Positions 18,515 to 26,233 of a stretch of 64,000 nucleotides of DNA are shown piece by piece. The notes beneath the pieces are model-generated. The model was not told where the DNA came from. It did not search any database and was given only the letters and a program-made list of their open reading frames with translations. Location of the stretch: contig JAFDXE010000016.1 in assembly GCA_018268085.1 (NCBI GenBank), forward strand, positions 1 to 64,000, written 5' to 3'. Within the stretch, counting starts at the first letter, position 1. Every line of letters starts with the position of its first letter. The position numbers and the translations under genes were made by a program. The DNA is from Bacteroidota bacterium. Its GTDB lineage: Bacteria; Bacteroidota; Bacteroidia; Chitinophagales; Chitinophagaceae.

Positions 18515-18877
18515 TTAAAAGTTGAAATGTTGTAAAATTTTCGGAATAAAAATCAGGAGAGCGCAAACGAATGCGGCAATGGACAATACCAACACCCCTG
18601 CAGCAGAAATGTCTTTAATAATTTTTATCAGTGGATGGGTTTCTTTGGTAACCAGGTTACACAATCCTTCTATCGCCGTATTCAATAACTCGGCGGAAAA
18701 AACCAAACCAATACAAATAATTATGATCAGCCATTCTGTATGGCTGATACCGAAATAAAAACCGGCAGCAATAACCAATACACTGCATATCGTATGAATT
18801 TTAAAATTTGCCTCTTGTTTGAAACAGGTATGAATACCTTCCCACGCAAACCCGAATGATCGTTGTAATCTTTTCAT
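18515..18877 (-). CDS. dgkA: Diacylglycerol/undecaprenol kinase family protein
   Basis: The 120-residue inner-membrane kinase has three helices and the family motif AELLNTAIEGLCNLV followed by IIKDISAAGVLVLS. Members phosphorylate diacylglycerol or, in many bacteria, undecaprenol to recycle lipid carrier for the cell wall. Which lipid is used here cannot be read from sequence. It lies 12 bp after the radical SAM gene and 3 bp before DUF1361, so the three form a tight group. Confidence 0.92.
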   Translation of the reverse strand: MKRLQRSFGFAWEGIHTCFKQEANFKIHTICSVLVIAAGFYFGISHTEWLIIIICIGLVFSAELLNTAIEGLCNLVTKETHPLIKIIKDISAAGVLVLSIAAFVCALLIFIPKILQHFNF

Positions 18878-18889
18878 GATAATTTTTTT

Positions 18890-20299
18890 TTAAGCAATGG
18901 CAGGAAATGGGGAAGCAACCGTTGCTTCCCTTTCCTGCTTTCCACCTACCCTGGATAAAATAGCTTCGAGGAGCGGAAGCATTTTATTAAGGCCTTGTGT
19001 TTTTATGATGAAGTTCCATAGGGATTCAAATTTCTTCCAACCGCCGGCATAGGCAAAATGTTTGATCACCTGTTTGAATTGCTCATGTTGCATACTTGCT
19101 TTGTAAATATTTGACCAGCTATAAAAAGACTGGTAGGCCCAATCGTATCCTTTTTTTAATTCATCTGCCTGCAAGCCAACAGTTTTATATACAACCTGTC
19201 TCGTATCGTATTGTTCCCAGTTACGGTGCAGAATCCTTCCCTCCTTTTCCATTGATGCAAACAATGCAGTGCCGGGATACGGTGTAAGAATATGAAAGGT
19301 GCAGGTAGTTAAGGCATTCTCAACAGCCCAGTCAATAGTTCGTTTAAATACATCTTTATCATCATCATCCAAACCAAAAACAAAACTTCCGTTGATCATG
19401 ATGCCAAGTGAATGCAAGCGTTTGATCGCATCAGTATAATTTTTACCGATGTTTTGCTTTTTATTACCCTGTGCAAGATTTGCTTTATTCAATGTTTCAA
19501 AACCTACGAATACGGAGCGCATACCGGCATCCGCCGCCTTTTCAATCAAATCACCCCTTACAATGGCATCGATAGTAGAAGCGCCCTGGAAAACACGGTT
19601 CATTCCTTTCATTCCATCAAATAATGCAGCAGCAAATTTCTGATTGCCTAACAAATGATCATCGAGGAAATAAAGATGTTTCCCCGGCAACCGGTCAATC
19701 TCTGCAAGCGCAGCATCTACTGTTTGCGTATAAAATGATTTACCTCCTTTGAAGAAGGCATCCTTATAACAAAAACTGCAATGGTGCGGGCAACCTCTTG
19801 AAACAACAATTGAATTGGGAACTAAATATAAGTTGCGCTTAATCAGGTCACGCCGTACCAGTGGTATATGTTCAATATCTCTTTTTGAGTTGACATATAT
19901 TTTCCGGGCAACGCCATTTTTAAAATCCTTTAGAAAAGCAGGAAAGGTATCTTCACCCGGACCAATAAAAATGGTATCCGCATGTGCAATCGCTTCTGCA
20001 GGTAAAGAAGAAACATGCAGTCCGCCTAATATTACGTAAGCCCCTTTGCGCCGGTAAAAATCGGCTAATGCATAAGCACGGAACGCATTGGTGATGTACA
20101 CCTGTATCACTACAAGATCAGGCTGATCATCGGTTGTCAGTGTTTCCACATGTTCATCCTGTAATTCAATTTCATCAGCAGGATCGCAGTAAGCGGCCAG
20201 TGTTGCCAATCCCAACGGAGGGAATAAGGAATATTTAATGGGCCGCCGGAACGGACTCTTTGCTTCTGTGAGCGCAGGTAAGATCATTTTTATTTTCAT
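18890..20299 (-). CDS. B12-binding-domain radical SAM protein
   Basis: The 469-residue protein has an N-terminal cobalamin-binding-like domain (about 1-140, with LFPPLGLATLAAYC and ILGGLHVSSLP) and a radical SAM core with CxxxCxxC in SRGCPHHCSFCYKDAFF near residue 175. The FGLDDDD and LTPYPGTALF stretches are typical of this class. Its members methylate or rearrange unreactive carbons, including hopanoid methylases and enzymes of lipid or tetrapyrrole modification. Substrate is unknown. The neighbouring lipid kinase and membrane protein make a lipid substrate plausible, but this is inference. The canonical DxHxxG corrinoid motif is not obvious, so B12 may not be bound in the usual way. Confidence 0.82.
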   Translation of the reverse strand: MKIKMILPALTEAKSPFRRPIKYSLFPPLGLATLAAYCDPADEIELQDEHVETLTTDDQPDLVVIQVYITNAFRAYALADFYRRKGAYVILGGLHVSSLPAEAIAHADTIFIGPGEDTFPAFLKDFKNGVARKIYVNSKRDIEHIPLVRRDLIKRNLYLVPNSIVVSRGCPHHCSFCYKDAFFKGGKSFYTQTVDAALAEIDRLPGKHLYFLDDHLLGNQKFAAALFDGMKGMNRVFQGASTIDAIVRGDLIEKAADAGMRSVFVGFETLNKANLAQGNKKQNIGKNYTDAIKRLHSLGIMINGSFVFGLDDDDKDVFKRTIDWAVENALTTCTFHILTPYPGTALFASMEKEGRILHRNWEQYDTRQVVYKTVGLQADELKKGYDWAYQSFYSWSNIYKASMQHEQFKQVIKHFAYAGGWKKFESLWNFIIKTQGLNKMLPLLEAILSRVGGKQEREATVASPFPAIA

Positions 20300-20321
20300 C
20301 GTATTTATTTTAGCGTTAGGA

Positions 20322-22175
20322 TCATCCGGCTATTTCGATGTTTTTTCCATACCACTGAACTTTACGACTGGCATACATTACCATCGCCAGTACTGTAAAT
20401 AAACCGATGCTTCCAACCAGCAATGCGGTATCTTCCAGTCTTATCAGAACAAATATGAAACCATACAAAAGCCCGAGAGTAGAAAAAAATACGCCGGCTG
20501 TTCTCCAACTGGCAAAGTGACTTTTGGCATACAATGATATCAGCAACACTGTAGCCAGTGAAGCTAACAGGTAGGCATAATCGAAAGAAATATATTCACT
20601 GATCGACAGCAGTAAGGTATAAAATATTACCAGCGCCAACCCTACAAGTACATACTGTACCGGGTGAAAAGCTTTTCGTTGCATGATCTCCACAATAAAA
20701 AACAATGCAAATGTTAATCCTATGAAGAGGATGGCGTATTTCACACTGCGCATGGTTTTGTCGTACTGATCTGCAGGTTGCACCATGGTAACCCCGAAGG
20801 AAAGGCTGGCTGCAGAAAATGTACCCTGCTTCAGCACTGTTCCGAATGGAAGATTGGCCTGGTTAAAATTCCACTTCGCCATAAATCCATTGGCGTTTAC
20901 AGATCTTTCATTCGGTAAAATATTTCCATCGAAAGAAGGGTTTGGCCAGGGTGAGGCAAGACTGAATGTACTGTTTGCACTCAGCGGATTAAAATGAAGT
21001 TGTTCGCTGCCTTTTAATTTCAATTCCATGGAAAAAGGAATTCCGTTGTTCATTGCATCAAGGGTTAGTGAAACGGGAACGCTCAACCCAATTTCATTGA
21101 TATCATTCAATGGTAAACCAGGGCTCAACGCAAGTTGCTGTTGATTAAATTGAATATGCATTTCTTCTTCTATTCCTTTAAAATCGCTGATGCCAAAACA
21201 AAGACGTGCATTTTGAAAATCCAAAGTAGCAGTGTTGATGTCTTGTGGCCATTTTGGTTTGAAAGAACCATTCAGTTGAATATTGGTTTTGTACAATAAC
21301 ACTTTGTAAATAGATCTTGGTCTTTGTTCGGGTAGAATGGTTCCTTTAACATCGAGGTTGTTTGCCAGCAGTATCAGTTGTTTTTTTGTGCTTACGATTT
21401 TACCTTCTGTATTTACAATGGTATCAGTATATGGAACAACCAGGTAAGGAGCGGAAACCGTTTGTGCTTTCGACCACTTGCTGCTTACTTCAGTCACTGC
21501 TTCTTTTTGCCGCTGTTCTCTTTCCGTGATAATGTTACTGATGAATACGGTTGGAATCAGCATCAGTAAAATAAGTACACCCGTAATCACTCCTTTAATC
21601 AGTAATTTGTTTGATTGGTTTTCTGTTTGCGGCAATTGTTGTTGCACTGTTTCAAAACTTTCCATGGTTGTTGCATTTGTATTTGTGTGGTAAAAAAATG
21701 ATTGAAAAAGTTGTAGCCGGTTAAGCCGTAGTAAATCGCCATCAGAAAAATAACCGGCAATTTTCTGAAGCAATAACAGGGAAGCCGTGGTGGTGCATCC
21801 AAACAAAACACCGGTGATCATTGCTGCTGTATGAATTTGCTTTACAAAATGCCCGGACCAGAACAGTTCGGCAGAAAATTCCAGAATAATGCCGGCGATG
21901 CCATACAGCAACGTGATTGCAAATTCTATAAGTATTAACCCCAGGAATTTTGTTTTGAATGAGGAAGCGGTTCTGTTGATGAGTGGAATAAGAAAACACA
22001 ATGCAGCGAACGCAGGTGCGCTGCCTGTTACAGCGCCAATAAAAAGCAACAATATCATAACCAGTGAAAATTCCCCGCCAAACAAGGCAACGATTAAACT
22101 GCCGGATGCCAGTATTACCGCAGTAAGTATCCAGATCCTGAATGCAATTCCTACAGAGGAGTATTTGTTTTTCAT
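20322..22175 (-). CDS. creD: CreD-like inner-membrane protein with an N-terminal membrane extension
   Basis: The 617-residue membrane protein has residues ~180-610 matching CreD: an N-terminal helix, the EREQRQKEAVTEVSSKWS region, a long periplasmic domain and four or five C-terminal helices. CreD, also called the cell envelope integrity or colicin E2 tolerance protein, has no known reaction. Before this part lies an extra ~165 residues with four predicted helices. Usual CreD proteins of about 450 residues would begin near MESFETVQQQ. I chose the ATG at 22175; an upstream ATG at 22211 would read through the palindrome at 22184-22202 and is unlikely. The gene follows the regulator at 22218 and precedes the radical SAM gene by 22 bp. 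Confidence 0.85.
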   Translation of the reverse strand: MKNKYSSVGIAFRIWILTAVILASGSLIVALFGGEFSLVMILLLFIGAVTGSAPAFAALCFLIPLINRTASSFKTKFLGLILIEFAITLLYGIAGIILEFSAELFWSGHFVKQIHTAAMITGVLFGCTTTASLLLLQKIAGYFSDGDLLRLNRLQLFQSFFYHTNTNATTMESFETVQQQLPQTENQSNKLLIKGVITGVLILLMLIPTVFISNIITEREQRQKEAVTEVSSKWSKAQTVSAPYLVVPYTDTIVNTEGKIVSTKKQLILLANNLDVKGTILPEQRPRSIYKVLLYKTNIQLNGSFKPKWPQDINTATLDFQNARLCFGISDFKGIEEEMHIQFNQQQLALSPGLPLNDINEIGLSVPVSLTLDAMNNGIPFSMELKLKGSEQLHFNPLSANSTFSLASPWPNPSFDGNILPNERSVNANGFMAKWNFNQANLPFGTVLKQGTFSAASLSFGVTMVQPADQYDKTMRSVKYAILFIGLTFALFFIVEIMQRKAFHPVQYVLVGLALVIFYTLLLSISEYISFDYAYLLASLATVLLISLYAKSHFASWRTAGVFFSTLGLLYGFIFVLIRLEDTALLVGSIGLFTVLAMVMYASRKVQWYGKNIEIAG

Positions 22176-22183
22176 TTTAAAAG

Positions 22184-22202
22184 TACTTTGTATTTCAAAG
22201 TG
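22184..22202. promoter_or_regulatory. Palindromic operator candidate before creD
   Basis: TACTTTG-TATTT-CAAAGTG is an inverted repeat with perfect 6-bp arms ACTTTG/CAAAGT around a 5-bp AT spacer. It lies 8 bp upstream of the creD ATG and 15 bp downstream of the regulator stop. A near-identical copy stands at 23212-23230. The minus-strand context AGTACTTTTA then ATG is shared by both. Confidence 0.6.
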
Positions 22203-22217
22203 TTTATACAAAAAAAA

Positions 22218-22517
22218 TTAACTCATTGATTTGATCATTTTTTCCAAAGCTGCAATATGGGCTTTGAATGCTTTTTCGCCGGTTTTGGTAAGACTGTACA
22301 TTGTGTTTGTTTTTCTGCCGATAAAACCTTTTTCTACTTTAATACATTCATTTTCTTCCAGTGCCTTCAGGTGACTGGCCAGGTTTCCATCTGTAATGTT
22401 GAGTAATTCTTTCAGCTCGTTAAAGTTTACGGCATCATTCACCATCAGGGCGCTCATGATTCCCAAACGCACCCTGCTATCGAACAATTTATTTAAGTTA
22501 TCTATCGGGTTAGCCAT
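22218..22517 (-). CDS. Winged-helix transcriptional regulator
   Basis: The 99-residue DNA-binding protein is a single winged helix of the ArsR/MarR-like HTH_34 kind. The recognition region is ELLNITDGNLASHLKALEENE, and the wing follows in EKGFIGRKTNTMYSLTKTG. No metal-site cysteines or extra sensing domain are visible. It lies between the membrane-protein gene (38 bp upstream) and creD (42 bp downstream), a common arrangement in Bacteroidota. The palindromes before both neighbours make it the obvious candidate to bind them, but this is inferred from position. Confidence 0.88.
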   Translation of the reverse strand: MANPIDNLNKLFDSRVRLGIMSALMVNDAVNFNELKELLNITDGNLASHLKALEENECIKVEKGFIGRKTNTMYSLTKTGEKAFKAHIAALEKMIKSMS

Positions 22518-22555
22518 TCACTTCTGTTGTACCTTAATTTGTAATACGGTTTTGT

Positions 22556-23206
22556 TTATCGGTTACGTTCATATTTCCACCACATGTAAGCTCCGTAAGC
22601 AATATGCAGTACACCAAAACCGAGTGCCCAAAAATACAGACCGTAACCAACAAACCATAGATTAATAATACCCAACACTATTTGAAAAAATCCCAGGTAC
22701 CTGATTTCACCCAGCGTGTATTTGCTTGCATTGATTAATGCCAACCCGTAAAAAATTAAACAGCCGGGAGCTATTAAACCAAATGTGCCAAAATGCATTA
22801 GCTTATACAGGAAAATTCCGCCGGCCAGCAGGGGAATACTAACGTTGATCAGTAGCCTCTTTGCGGTATTGCCCCAGATGGGAATCCCTTCACGCCTGCT
22901 TTTAATAAAGGTGAAAACAAAAGCACTTATCAAAGCAGCTAAAAATGTAGCTGCAGCGATCCAGAATATCCGGGTATTTAAAATTATGCCTATGTCGCCA
23001 TAGCCTTCGGTTCCTCGGTAATTGATATGATCGATAAAAAGATCTTTTGTACCGAACACATACGGTGCGGCAATATAAGCGCCGATCAATGCACAGATAC
23101 CGGCACTGATACCACTTAAACCGCTTAAGCTAATGAAACGGCTACTGCGTTCCATCATATTTTTTATGTCACGCAGGGTTTCTAAAGACTGCCGGGTTTG
23201 ATCCAT
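22556..23206 (-). CDS. Polytopic membrane protein upstream of the regulator
   Basis: The 216-residue protein starts with a short charged cytoplasmic segment (MDQTRQSLETLRDIKNMMERSSRF) followed by six predicted membrane helices and ends in a basic WWKYERNR. I do not recognise a characterised family; relatives usually sit beside this type of regulator and CreD. I chose the ATG at 23206. The longer reading from 23254 would translate the palindrome and produces the peptide IQSTF, which also appears in the over-long creD start, because both come from the same DNA motif. The gene likely opens the run to creD and the lipid genes. Confidence 0.78.
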   Translation of the reverse strand: MDQTRQSLETLRDIKNMMERSSRFISLSGLSGISAGICALIGAYIAAPYVFGTKDLFIDHINYRGTEGYGDIGIILNTRIFWIAAATFLAALISAFVFTFIKSRREGIPIWGNTAKRLLINVSIPLLAGGIFLYKLMHFGTFGLIAPGCLIFYGLALINASKYTLGEIRYLGFFQIVLGIINLWFVGYGLYFWALGFGVLHIAYGAYMWWKYERNR

Positions 23207-23211
23207 AAAAG

Positions 23212-23230
23212 TACTTTGAATTACAAAGTA
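23212..23230. promoter_or_regulatory. Palindromic operator candidate before the membrane-protein gene
   Basis: TACTTTG-AATTA-CAAAGTA is a perfect 7-bp inverted repeat with a 5-bp spacer, 5 bp upstream of the ATG at 23206. It is the better of two copies (the other at 22184-22202). The minus-strand sequence between palindrome and ATG (CTTTT-A-TG) is also alike. Confidence 0.65.
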
Positions 23231-23288
23231 AAGGTATTTTCTGACAAAATTCAAGTATAAAGGTGTAAACTTTTTAAGTGTTTACATC

Positions 23289-24476
23289 TCAATTGGCAAA
23301 TGTGTTGAGCACCGAAAGGATTTTTGTACAGGCATCCCGAATCTCCTCCTCTGTAATGGTTAGCGGGGGTACGATACGCAGCGCATGGGCAGCAAACAGG
23401 AACCAGTCGGTAAACACAGCTTTTTCTATAAGTGCGTCAATGATTTTTTTGTTGATCTCAAAGCTTTCAAATTCTACTGCCATCATTAATCCGCGGCTAT
23501 TTACATTTTTTATGAGGGGGTGTTTAAGTAAGGACAGAAACAATTGTTCTTTTTGTTGTACAGATTCAATTAATTTTTCATCGAGTAATACATCGAAACC
23601 TGCCAAACCAGCGGCACAACTTACCGGATGGCCACCGAATGTATTGATATGTCCGAGCACGGGGTTGTGCGTAAGTGCATTCATAATTTTTTTATTGGCA
23701 ACAAAAGCGCCTAAAGGCATTCCGGCGCCCAATGCCTTACCCAGCAATAAAATATCCGGCACTACATTAAACTGTTCAAAAGCCCACAGTGATCCGTTTC
23801 TTCCGAAACCACATTGAATTTCATCGAGTACCAGTAAAGTTCCTGTTTCCGTACAACGCTTTCTCAATGCCGCTAACCATCCGTTTTGTGGTACAATAAC
23901 ACCGGCTTCAGCCTGTATGGATTCGGCAATTACACAGGCTGTTTGTTCTGTGATCGCTTCCAGGTCGGAAAATGAACTATAATTGAGTTGTACAATACCG
24001 GGAAGGAGTGGACGAAAAGCCTGTTGCCAGTATTCACTTCCCATCACACTTAATGCACCCTGTGTACTTCCGTGATAAGAATTTTTAAAAGATACGATCT
24101 CTGCACGACCGGTATAACGTTTGGCGAGTTTCATGGCACCTTCCGTTGCTTCACTCCCACTGGCGGTGTAAAAAACGGAATTCAAAGAAGCAGGTAAATG
24201 ATCAGTGAGTTTTTTTGCATAAGCAACCTGAGGACTTTCAACCAACTCTCCGTAAACCATAACATGCAGGTATTCGTCGGCCTGCTTTTTAATTGCCGCT
24301 ACAACTTTTGGATGCCGGTGACCAACATTACAAACACTGATACCGGCAATCAGGTCGATATATTCTTTGCCATCTGCATCCCACATTTTTGATCCTGCTG
24401 CTTTTACGATGTGCAGGCATAACGGCGCCTCTGAAGTTTGACCAACATGGGAGAGAAATAACTGGCGGGGAGTCAT
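23289..24476 (-). CDS. Class III PLP-dependent aminotransferase
   Basis: The 395-residue enzyme belongs to the acetylornithine/ornithine/4-aminobutyrate aminotransferase class. Visible motifs are the cofactor-binding SGSEATEGAMKLAKRYTG, the LDEIQCGFGRNG segment holding the catalytic Asp, and the PLP lysine in LLLGKALGAGMPLGAF near residue 245. Length fits ArgD-like enzymes. There are no arginine, lysine or GABA genes nearby, so the amino donor is not determined. A nine-unit heptamer array lies 24 bp upstream of the ATG. The end of the gene is 82 bp from the start of the membrane-protein gene. Confidence 0.9.
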   Translation of the reverse strand: MTPRQLFLSHVGQTSEAPLCLHIVKAAGSKMWDADGKEYIDLIAGISVCNVGHRHPKVVAAIKKQADEYLHVMVYGELVESPQVAYAKKLTDHLPASLNSVFYTASGSEATEGAMKLAKRYTGRAEIVSFKNSYHGSTQGALSVMGSEYWQQAFRPLLPGIVQLNYSSFSDLEAITEQTACVIAESIQAEAGVIVPQNGWLAALRKRCTETGTLLVLDEIQCGFGRNGSLWAFEQFNVVPDILLLGKALGAGMPLGAFVANKKIMNALTHNPVLGHINTFGGHPVSCAAGLAGFDVLLDEKLIESVQQKEQLFLSLLKHPLIKNVNSRGLMMAVEFESFEINKKIIDALIEKAVFTDWFLFAAHALRIVPPLTITEEEIRDACTKILSVLNTFAN

Positions 24477-24499
24477 GATATTGAATTGAAGATTTAGGT

Positions 24500-24562
24500 G
24501 AATGCTGAATTATGAATGCTGAATTATGAATTATAAATTATGAATTGTGAATTATGAATTGT
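24500..24562. repeat. Heptamer array (GAATTRT)9 upstream of the aminotransferase
   Basis: Nine 7-bp units run end to end, of the kind GAATTAT, GAATTGT, GAATGCT and AAATTAT. The array starts 24 bp upstream of the minus-strand aminotransferase ATG, so it lies in its leader or promoter. The same heptamer forms a second array at 61399-61447. Confidence 0.85.
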
Positions 24563-24807
24563 AACAGTTGAATTAAGATGGATTTTGTAATTTGATTGCA
24601 ATTTATTGAATTAGTGGGGTAGATATGCCGTAAAGAATTTTTGCAAGGATAATTTTAAATGAATTTGAAAAACAATTTTCGGATAATTTTTACCCTGTTT
24701 GATGCGATAAGAAGTAAATAAAAGTTGACTAACGAACAACAGCACAAGAGTGCGACGCCAATAAGGTTGAGCTTTGCAGCTTGCTGGTAAACAAAAAAAT
24801 AAATTAT
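24563..24807. other. Spacer between divergent aminotransferase and carbonic anhydrase genes
   Basis: With the heptamer array this makes a 331-bp gene-free stretch. The left part is AT-rich without clear motifs. The right part (about 24735-24780) is noticeably richer in GC (AAGAGTGCGACGCCAATAAG) and must hold the leader of the carbonic anhydrase gene. I found no confident promoter, terminator or RNA fold. Confidence 0.5.
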
Positions 24808-25332
24808 ATGGCATATCTATTTCCGGTAGAAGGAGTGCATCCGGGTTTTGGCGACAATTGTTTTATCGCTCCCAATGCTACCATTGTTGGTGATGTACAA
24901 ATGGGTGACGATTGCAGTGTGTGGTTCAATGCTGTGATAAGGGGTGATGTGAACAGCATCCGCATTGGAAATAAGGTGAATATACAGGATGGTGCGGTGA
25001 TTCATTGCACTTTTCAGAAGACAAAAACACATATAGGAAATAATGTTAGTATAGGACACAATGCAATCGTACATGGATGCGTTATAGAAAATAATGTGCT
25101 GATCGGGATGGGTGCTATTGTGATGGATAATTGTATGATTGGTACCAACAGCATTATTGCAGCGGGTGCGGTGGTATTGGAAAATACCAGGGTAGAGCCC
25201 GGAAGTATTTATGCGGGCGTACCGGCAAAGAAAGTAAAAGACATTAGCCAGGAACTGATTAACGGTGAGATTAACCGGATTGCAGAAAATTATTTACGTT
25301 ATAGCAAATGGTTTGCTGATATAGAAAAATAA
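24808..25332 (+). CDS. Gamma-class carbonic anhydrase family protein
   Basis: The 174-residue left-handed beta-helix protein is built of hexapeptide repeats. Three zinc-ligand histidines are visible in AVIHCTFQK, SIGHNAIVHGC and the same segment, as in gamma carbonic anhydrases and YrdA/PaaY relatives. Many members are catalytically weak or untested, so bicarbonate formation is likely but not proven. I took the ATG at 24808 (MAYLFPVEG) over an in-frame TTG 27 bp upstream. The small lipoprotein gene at 25365 follows after 32 bp and may be cotranscribed. Confidence 0.88.
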   Translation: MAYLFPVEGVHPGFGDNCFIAPNATIVGDVQMGDDCSVWFNAVIRGDVNSIRIGNKVNIQDGAVIHCTFQKTKTHIGNNVSIGHNAIVHGCVIENNVLIGMGAIVMDNCMIGTNSIIAAGAVVLENTRVEPGSIYAGVPAKKVKDISQELINGEINRIAENYLRYSKWFADIEK

Positions 25333-25364
25333 AACAGTTGAGAAACAAGTATTAACTTTAGTAC

Positions 25365-25532
25365 ATGAAAAAATTTTTACTTGCAACATTTGTTGTGTAC
25401 TCCCTCAGCGGTTGTTTTATTTTTAAAAAGAAAGAGAAGTATGGCTGCCCGAATGATGCCCGGAACATGAGCCAGGAAGAAATTGTAACCAAACAAAACA
25501 AGAAAAAATACAAAGGCGGCCAGAAAATGTAG
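25365..25532 (+). CDS. Small lipoprotein, 55 residues
   Basis: A short ORF encodes MKKFLLATFVVYSLSGC followed by a very basic 38-residue mature part (FIFKKKEKYGCPNDARNMS onward, ending KYKGGQKM). The lipobox SLSGC puts the acylated cysteine at position 17. A second cysteine is present in the CPNDARN motif. I recall similar tiny lipoproteins with a CPxxARN-like core in other Bacteroidota, but no function. It has an ATG start, a TAG stop and lies 32 bp after the carbonic anhydrase gene. Confidence 0.72.
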   Translation: MKKFLLATFVVYSLSGCFIFKKKEKYGCPNDARNMSQEEIVTKQNKKKYKGGQKM

Positions 25533-25592
25533 CAACTTTTTAATAAAAACACCAACCCCATTTCTTACCCTCTAAAACCCAAATCCATCTCT

Positions 25593-25898
25593 ATGTCTTA
25601 CGAACTAAGAACCCAAACGGGTGCCACTGAGGCTGTCATAGATGACAATTGTGGCATTTCAAAGTTTTATGCAATTGCCAATACGCTTGCCGAACAATTG
25701 CAGGTGGTATTTTTAAACCAGGTCGATGACAGTGATACGCTCGACTGGGATTTTAAATACAAAAACCAGTTTCTCACATTGCATTACAACATTTTTAATG
25801 GAGTAAGCATTTTTCCTCAACAGGTTAACAACCATAAAAAAAGCGACAACCGTGCAGTGATGGAAGTAGCACACTTCCTGGAACGGCAGGTGTTTTAA
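25593..25898 (+). CDS. Conserved hypothetical protein, 101 residues
   Basis: I do not recognise the family with certainty. The protein is small, acidic and soluble, with no signal peptide or membrane helix. Its middle (DTLDWDFKYKNQFLTLHYNI) predicts alternating beta-strands and its end (VMEVAHFLERQVF) a helix. It follows the small lipoprotein by 60 bp on the same strand. The next plus-strand terminator is about 265 bp beyond its stop, so its transcript would carry the hairpin cluster at 25908-26129 as a long 3' untranslated region. Confidence 0.65.
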   Translation: MSYELRTQTGATEAVIDDNCGISKFYAIANTLAEQLQVVFLNQVDDSDTLDWDFKYKNQFLTLHYNIFNGVSIFPQQVNNHKKSDNRAVMEVAHFLERQVF

Positions 25899-25907
25899 AA
25901 AGCGTAA

Positions 25908-26129
25908 CCGGTAACGAATAATTATGTACACATTAATCGTTACGGATACCAGTAGTACGTTTTGCATTGGAACTCGCTGGAGCCAGCGCATAACCGATTG
26001 TTCTTGCCTTTACCTTTTTTGAATGATGGTAGTTTGATGAAACTCCATAGAGCCATTCCATCACTATTCATTCAAACAACAGCATGTAATGGATTATTTC
26101 GTGTATTGGAACTCGTTAGAGCCACACGA
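25908..26129 (+). repeat. Cluster of imperfect hairpins sharing an ACTCNNTRGAGCCA core
   Basis: This is most of a 335-bp gene-free stretch. A first imperfect hairpin (25908-25945) pairs CCGGTAACGAATAAT with ATTAATCGTTACGG. Three more follow at 25963-25990, 26018-26076 and 26099-26129. Each has the core ACTC-4 nt-GAGCCA at its tip (ACTCGCTGGAGCCA, ACTCCATAGAGCCA, ACTCGTTAGAGCCA) and arms of different sequence that pair with each other (TGCATTGG/CCAGCGCA, TTTGAATGA/TCATTCAAA, TCGTGT/ACACGA). A fixed tip with changing but matching arms suggests a structured RNA or a mobile hairpin family. Confidence 0.6.
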
Positions 26130-26163
26130 TTTCGTTCGTTCATTATTCACCACTTATAAACTG

Positions 26164-26198
26164 AAGAAGCTGCATCATAGGACGCAGCTTCTTTTTTA
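26164..26198 (+). terminator. Rho-independent terminator after the hairpin cluster
   Basis: A 10-bp stem, AAGAAGCTGC with GCAGCTTCTT, is followed by a T tract on the plus strand only. It closes whatever plus-strand transcript runs through the hairpin cluster, and faces the end of the minus-strand rsgA gene. Confidence 0.85.
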
Positions 26199-26233
26199 TG
26201 CAGTTTTCATTATGCAGCATTCATAATTCGGGT

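Noticed and set aside
23278..23817. 179-residue plus-strand frame antisense to the aminotransferase
   Set aside because: The opposite strand codes for a complete class III aminotransferase with all motifs; the antisense frame has no recognisable domain.
24500..24562. Heptamer array as a possible CRISPR
   Set aside because: Units are 7 bp and contiguous without spacers, and no cas genes are present.
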